Below are positions 60,342 to 64,000 of a stretch of 64,000 nt of DNA, one piece after another; position 1 is the first letter of the stretch, and each line of letters opens with the position of its first letter. The notes beneath the pieces were generated by a model. The model was not told the DNA's origin and ran no database searches. It saw nothing but the letters and a program-made list of their open reading frames with translations. The stretch is taken from assembly GCA_016722465.1 (NCBI GenBank), contig JADKJC010000001.1:620001-684000 (forward strand), read 5' to 3'. The DNA is from Chitinophagaceae bacterium (lineage in GTDB: Bacteria; Bacteroidota; Bacteroidia; Chitinophagales; Chitinophagaceae). The translations under genes were made by a program, and so were the position numbers.

Positions 60342-60438
60342 AAGGTTGGCAACCTTCATTTTTATATTAAAATACAGTTACTGTTTTTTAATATAAAAAT
60401 ATTTACACGGAAAGGGTTTAAAAAAGGTTGCCAACCTT
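60342..60438. repeat. Compound inverted-repeat element (AAGGTTGGCAACCTT ends) between thiolase and rbfA
   Basis: AAGGTTGGCAACCTT (60342-60356) and AAGGTTGCCAACCTT (60424-60438) are exact reverse complements, and each is itself a near-palindrome. Inside, TTTTATATTAAAA (60360-60372) pairs with TTTTAATATAAAA (60386-60398). The 97-bp unit has the shape of a small non-autonomous mobile palindrome or an RNA cruciform; no gene lies within it. Confidence 0.7.
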
Positions 60439-60478
60439 TGCGAAAGGGGTTACTTTTACAGCCATTAAATGATTTGTT

Positions 60479-60856
60479 ATGACGAAGGAAACGAAAAGAC
60501 AAAAGCAGGTGGCAGGGCTCATCAATGAGGAACTGAATGATATTTTCCGCAGGATGGGATTGAATATGCTGGACGGCGGCATGATCTCGATTTCGAATGT
60601 AAAAATTACGCCGGATCTTTTTGAAGCAAGGGTTTATTTAAGCATGTTCCAGGTAAAAGATACCCAGGCTATGCTGCATAAATTTGAAGAAAAGTATAAG
60701 GAGATAAGAAATGAATTGGGTAAAAGAGTGCGGCACCAACTCAGGAGTATCCCTGAAATAAAATTCTTTATTGACGATACGCTCGACTATGTTTTTAAAA
60801 TGGAAGAATTGCTGGAGAAGATAAAGAAGGAAGATGAAAAAACCAGTGATAAGTGA
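60479..60856 (+). CDS. rbfA: Ribosome-binding factor A
   Basis: 125 residues with a KH-like fold: TKRQKQVAGLINEELNDIF at the start, GGMISISNVKITPDLFEARVYL, RNELGKRVRHQLRSIPEIKFFIDDTLDY. It helps mature the 5' end of 16S rRNA in the 30S subunit, especially in the cold. It begins 41 nt after the inverted-repeat element and precedes the LolE-like permease by 112 nt, in the same direction. Confidence 0.95.
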   Translation: MTKETKRQKQVAGLINEELNDIFRRMGLNMLDGGMISISNVKITPDLFEARVYLSMFQVKDTQAMLHKFEEKYKEIRNELGKRVRHQLRSIPEIKFFIDDTLDYVFKMEELLEKIKKEDEKTSDK

Positions 60857-60968
60857 TGAGTCATAAGTGATACGTTTTAGCCCTTCTACTTCACACAACA
60901 ATTAAACAATTTAGCAATGTAACAATACAGCATATTCCCACTAACCATTTACCACTCACCAGCCCCCA

Positions 60969-62193
60969 ATGTATTTAACCTTCGCCTGGCGCTATTTTAA
61001 AGCAAAAAAATCTGCCAATGCCATCAATATTATTGCATGGGTTACGGTAGGGGTGATTGCTTTTGCCACTGCCTTGTCAAATTTTGGTACTAAGTGTTTT
61101 TAATGGCTTTGAAGGGTTGGTAAAATCATTGTATGGCGCTTTTTATACCGACCTGAAAGTGGTGCCTGCCAAGGGCAAAACGTATTTACTTAACCCTTCT
61201 CAGATCAACCAGTTAAAAAAAGTGCCGGGCGTATATGGCATTACATTGACAGCAGAAGAAAAAGCCCTGCTGCAAAATGAGGACCAGCAGAGCATGGTGT
61301 ACCTGAAAGGTGTGGATGATAATTATAAGAATGTAACCGGGGTTGCCGCTAAAACCATTGAGGGAAAGTTTGAGACCGGTACTGTGGATGAACCTGGCCT
61401 GGTAGTGGGATATGGTATTCAAAACGCCGCTTCGGTAAGTGTTGGTGAAAGGCTGGAAGCTTCCACACTTACCATCATCCTGCCAAAAAAAGGAAAGGTT
61501 TCTATAAGCGACCCCATGGGTTCGTTAAGCGAAGGTAAAGTGTCTGCCACCGGGGTATTTTCCATTCAACAGGATTTTGATAATAAATACGCCATTACCA
61601 ACATTGATTTTGTAAAACAGCAAATGGGCTTTGCAGCAGATGAATACAGCGCCTGTGAGATCCGGTTAAACAGCAATGCCAACCACGAAACAATTCAACA
61701 GCAGATACAACACTCCCTTGGCAATGGCTTTACTGTGCTGAACAAATACCAGCAAAACCAAAGCCTGTACAGTACCATGCGAATGGAAAAATGGTTTATT
61801 TATGCAGTATTCACGTTAATATTATTCGTTTCAGCCTTTACCATGATTAGTGCATTGACCATGCTGGTACTGGAAAAGCAGAAGGACATCAGCATACTCC
61901 AGAGTATGGGGGCTGCTAACAATATGGTGCTGAAGATTTTTTTAAGCGAAGGTTTATTGCTGGCAGGCATTGGTGCAGTAAGCGGCATTGTACTGGCATT
62001 GGTCATTTGTTTCCTGCAGGTAAAGTTCAAACTGGTAAAGTTACAGGGCGGATCTTTCCTGATAGATTATTTTCCTGTAAAACTTGACGGTTCAGATTTT
62101 ATACTGGTTACCTCCACCGTGGCATTCATCGCATTTGTTGCATCGTGGTTACCGGCAAGAAAAGCCGCCAGGCAGGATACCGGGCTCCGGTAA
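60969..62193 (+). CDS. LolC/LolE-type ABC transporter permease (FtsX family), one frame break
   Basis: True start is ATG 60969 (MYLTFAWRYFKAKKSANAIN); the frame is lost in GCCTTGTC at about 61072-61075, where one extra base (C or T) is present. Removing it gives IAFATACQILVLSVFNGFEGLV and a 407-residue protein. A first membrane helix (INIIAWVTVGVIAFATA), a large periplasmic domain (about 50-255) and three C-terminal helices with the FtsX signature (KQKDISILQSMGAANNMVLKIFLSEGLLL) match lipoprotein-releasing LolC/E permeases. Predicted to extract lipoproteins from the inner membrane; the partner ATPase LolD is not nearby. Confidence 0.87.
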
Positions 62194-62209
62194 CTACCTG
62201 CTAATGCAA

Positions 62210-62249
62210 AATGGTGAATAGTGAATCATTTTATTGACTTTTCACCATT
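62210..62249. repeat. Inverted repeat between the convergent permease and transketolase genes
   Basis: AATGGTGAA (62210-62218) is the exact reverse complement of TTCACCATT (62241-62249). It sits in a low-complexity tract (GTGAATAGTGAAT ... CACCATTGACC) like those near dnaX and rbfA. It could act as a weak terminator; T-runs are short. Confidence 0.5.
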
Positions 62250-62277
62250 GACCATTTACGATCAAATTATTTTTCTA

Positions 62278-63114
62278 CTAATAATCTCCCAATGTTTCGG
62301 GCAATTGTGCCAGTGCTTTCGCCAGCTGCTCATCATTTGGCGCTATACCATGCCATTCATGGCTGCCCTGCATAAAATCAACACCTGCCCCCATGGCTGT
62401 TCTCATCAAAATAACAACCGGCCTTTGATTGCCCAGTAAGGTTTTTGCATACTGTAAGGTGCTTACCACCTTGTCTACATCATTCCCATTTTCCAGGTGA
62501 ACCACTTCCCAGCCAAAAGCATCAAATTTTGAGGCCAGGTTACCAAGCCCAAGTACTTTATCAGTTGGCCCGTCAATCTGCTGGCCATTCCAGTCAACAG
62601 TGGCGATTAAATTATCTACCTTATTATGGGCTCCAAAAAGGATGGCTTCCCAATTTTGCCCTTCATCCAGTTCGCCATCGCCATGCAGTGAAAATACAAC
62701 GCTGTTGTCGTTGTTCATTTTTTTAGCTAAAGCCGCACCGATTGCCACGCTCAAGCCCTGCCCCAATGAGCCGCTTGCCATCCTGATACCGGGCAAGTGT
62801 TCGTGGGTGGTGGGGTGCCCCTGCAGGCGGCTGTTGATGCGGCGGAAAGTTTTTAATTCTTCAATTGGAAAATACCCGCTTCTTGCAAGAACGCTGTAAA
62901 ATACCGGTGAAATATGGCCATTGCTCAAAAAGAAAACATCTTCTCCCACCCCATCCATATTGAATTCCGGCTTATGGTTCATTACTTCAAAATACAGGGC
63001 AGTCATGTACTCTGTACAGCCCAGGGAACCGCCCGGGTGGCCACTTTGGCACCCATGCACCATGCGTACAATATCCCTCCGGATCTGGGAGGCAATTGCT
63101 TTCAGATCTTTCAT
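62278..63114 (-). CDS. Transketolase, N-terminal (thiamine pyrophosphate-binding) subunit
   Basis: 278 residues equal to the first half of transketolase: HGCQSGHPGGSLG, SNGHISPVFYSVLA, MASGSLGQGLSVAIGAAL, and the ThDP motif GDGELDEGQNWE through DWNGQQIDG. Split transketolases need a separate C-terminal (pyrimidine-binding) half, usually the next gene. Here the downstream neighbour is the convergent permease, so the partner must be elsewhere. It serves the non-oxidative pentose phosphate pathway. Confidence 0.93.
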   Translation of the reverse strand: MKDLKAIASQIRRDIVRMVHGCQSGHPGGSLGCTEYMTALYFEVMNHKPEFNMDGVGEDVFFLSNGHISPVFYSVLARSGYFPIEELKTFRRINSRLQGHPTTHEHLPGIRMASGSLGQGLSVAIGAALAKKMNNDNSVVFSLHGDGELDEGQNWEAILFGAHNKVDNLIATVDWNGQQIDGPTDKVLGLGNLASKFDAFGWEVVHLENGNDVDKVVSTLQYAKTLLGNQRPVVILMRTAMGAGVDFMQGSHEWHGIAPNDEQLAKALAQLPETLGDY

Positions 63115-63212
63115 TTAAAAATATTTTTAATAATGAAGCAGTTTTTTGCCGGCTGCACAGGTCTTAGTACCGGCATAACTCTTCTTCTTGTTATTTTGAT
63201 TTTTTGATGGGG

Positions 63213-63243
63213 CAAACCTACTTTAAATAGATGCAATTGCAAA
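63213..63243 (-). promoter_or_regulatory. Bacteroidota promoter of the transketolase gene (TTTG-N19-TAGGTTTG)
   Basis: On the minus strand TTTG (63240-63243), 19 nt, then TAGGTTTG (63213-63220): both boxes and spacing match the primary-sigma consensus. The leader would be about 90 nt. The rest of the gap to 63462 shows no gene. Confidence 0.7.
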
Positions 63244-63462
63244 GTATAAATTTTAGTCCATTGCAGTTGCTTATAATAAGATCAGTTTTTTGTCGTTTCT
63301 TATTTTAGACAACCTGTTTTGAACGCTGTAAACTGGCAAAAATTTAGACCAAAATTTTAAAAACCGGCCTAATTTAACTATGTTGCATTGCTGAAAACGA
63401 GGTGATGCCTTAAGTATCCCACTGAAAACTGTTTATTTGTAAATCATTAATTACCCCCTGGC

Positions 63463-64000
63463 ATGGATAATATTTTATTAAGTGGTGTGTTGGCTTTTAT
63501 AATAACTTTTTTTTCAATACCGGTAATCATCCAGGTGGCCAGGCAAAAAAAAATGTTTGATGAGCCAGATGAACGCAAGGTTCATAAAATGGTGATTCCA
63601 ACCCTGGGCGGTTTGGGTATTTTTGCCGGATTTATTTTGGCCACTTTACTGGGTGTTCCATTAGGCAGCCCCGAGTTACAATATTTTGTTGCCGCCGCCA
63701 TTGTGATTTTCTTTCTTGGCATCAAGGATGATATCCTTGTTCTTTCACCTGCCAAAAAGTTCATTGGCCAGTTGGTAGCTGCAGGTATTGTTATCAAATT
63801 CGGAGGTGTTCAAATTGCCTCCATGCATGGTTTTTTAGGCATCGACCATTTACCACAGATTGCCAGTATTGTATTCACGCTCTTTACCATTATTGTAATT
63901 ACCAATTCTTTTAACCTGATAGATGGTGTTGATGGCCTGGCAGGCAGCCTTGGATTAGTTACTGCTCTTGTATTTGGAAGTTATTTCCTGTATGTAGGCC
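63463..64000 (+). CDS. Undecaprenyl-phosphate glycosyl-1-phosphate transferase (WecA/MraY family), cut by window edge
   Basis: The frame opens at ATG 63463 and is still open at the window end (179 codons). It has several membrane helices and family motifs: MFDEPDERKVHK, PTLGGLGIFAGF, FFLGIKDDILVLSP (Asp pair) and the catalytic-loop NSFNLIDGVDGLAG. Such enzymes attach a sugar-1-phosphate to undecaprenyl phosphate to start surface-polysaccharide synthesis. WecA-type is more likely than MraY given DERKVHK. The missing C-terminus contains the His-rich sugar-selective loop. Confidence 0.9.
   Translation, partial: MDNILLSGVLAFIITFFSIPVIIQVARQKKMFDEPDERKVHKMVIPTLGGLGIFAGFILATLLGVPLGSPELQYFVAAAIVIFFLGIKDDILVLSPAKKFIGQLVAAGIVIKFGGVQIASMHGFLGIDHLPQIASIVFTLFTIIVITNSFNLIDGVDGLAGSLGLVTALVFGSYFLYVG

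Overview
The window looks like a chromosomal segment of a Bacteroidota bacterium, most likely family Chitinophagaceae (inference). Supporting signs are outer-membrane and type IX secretion (T9SS) proteins, TonB receptors, an OmpA/PorT-like barrel, a YpdA-type bacillithiol reductase, a DksA-like protein fused to a Lys/Ala/Pro tail directly behind ileS, an 83-residue AtpC, and TAnnTTTG/TTTG promoters of the Bacteroidota primary sigma factor. No rRNA, tRNA, CRISPR array, phage or insertion sequence was found.

Layout: 0-5 kb holds the 5' end of dnaX, an acyltransferase-like gene, two small DUF genes, a decayed ferredoxin-reductase pseudogene, a peptidase-like amidohydrolase and an outer-membrane-protein remnant. 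5-11 kb holds ypdA, a surface GH13 lipoprotein and a T9SS cupredoxin. 11.3-15.2 kb is a glycerol operon (glpK-glpD-glpF), followed by a broken T9SS-style subtilase. 17.7-19.9 kb is atpD-atpC, split by a 23S-IVP/S23 four-helix-bundle gene lying between inverted low-complexity tracts. 20-33 kb is mostly on the minus strand: PAP2, a TonB receptor, an endonuclease-like protein, DksA-like, ileS, a probable 6S RNA, zapA, a coiled-coil gene and pheT. 33.1 kb carries a same-strand cluster of DnaA-box-like sites just before dnaB. 34.9-37 kb has an internally deleted rsmE, a barrel protein and terC.

The most distinctive region is 37.4-57.3 kb. On the minus strand is an ECF sigma factor, a membrane TPR protein resembling an anti-sigma factor, and a membrane-anchored TPR-CHAT protease-like protein. 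Divergent from it is a 15-kb plus-strand run of three very large secreted proteins (an ELW-x-DGT repeat protein, a propeller/helical mosaic and a 2638-aa T9SS type-B giant) ending in a stand-alone LytTR regulator. A plausible but untested reading is a signalling module placed next to its surface-structure genes.

57.4-64 kb returns to housekeeping: an LEA-like protein, pyrD with an in-frame palindromic insertion, a thiolase, rbfA, a LolC/E-type permease, the N-terminal half of transketolase and the start of a WecA/MraY-type transferase.

A practical warning: at least 14 frame breaks, almost all single-base length changes in short homopolymers, affect about a dozen genes including the essential pheT. 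Most are probably sequencing or consensus errors, and the genes are annotated here across them. Three in-frame TAG codons and one heavily decayed gene are harder to explain that way.
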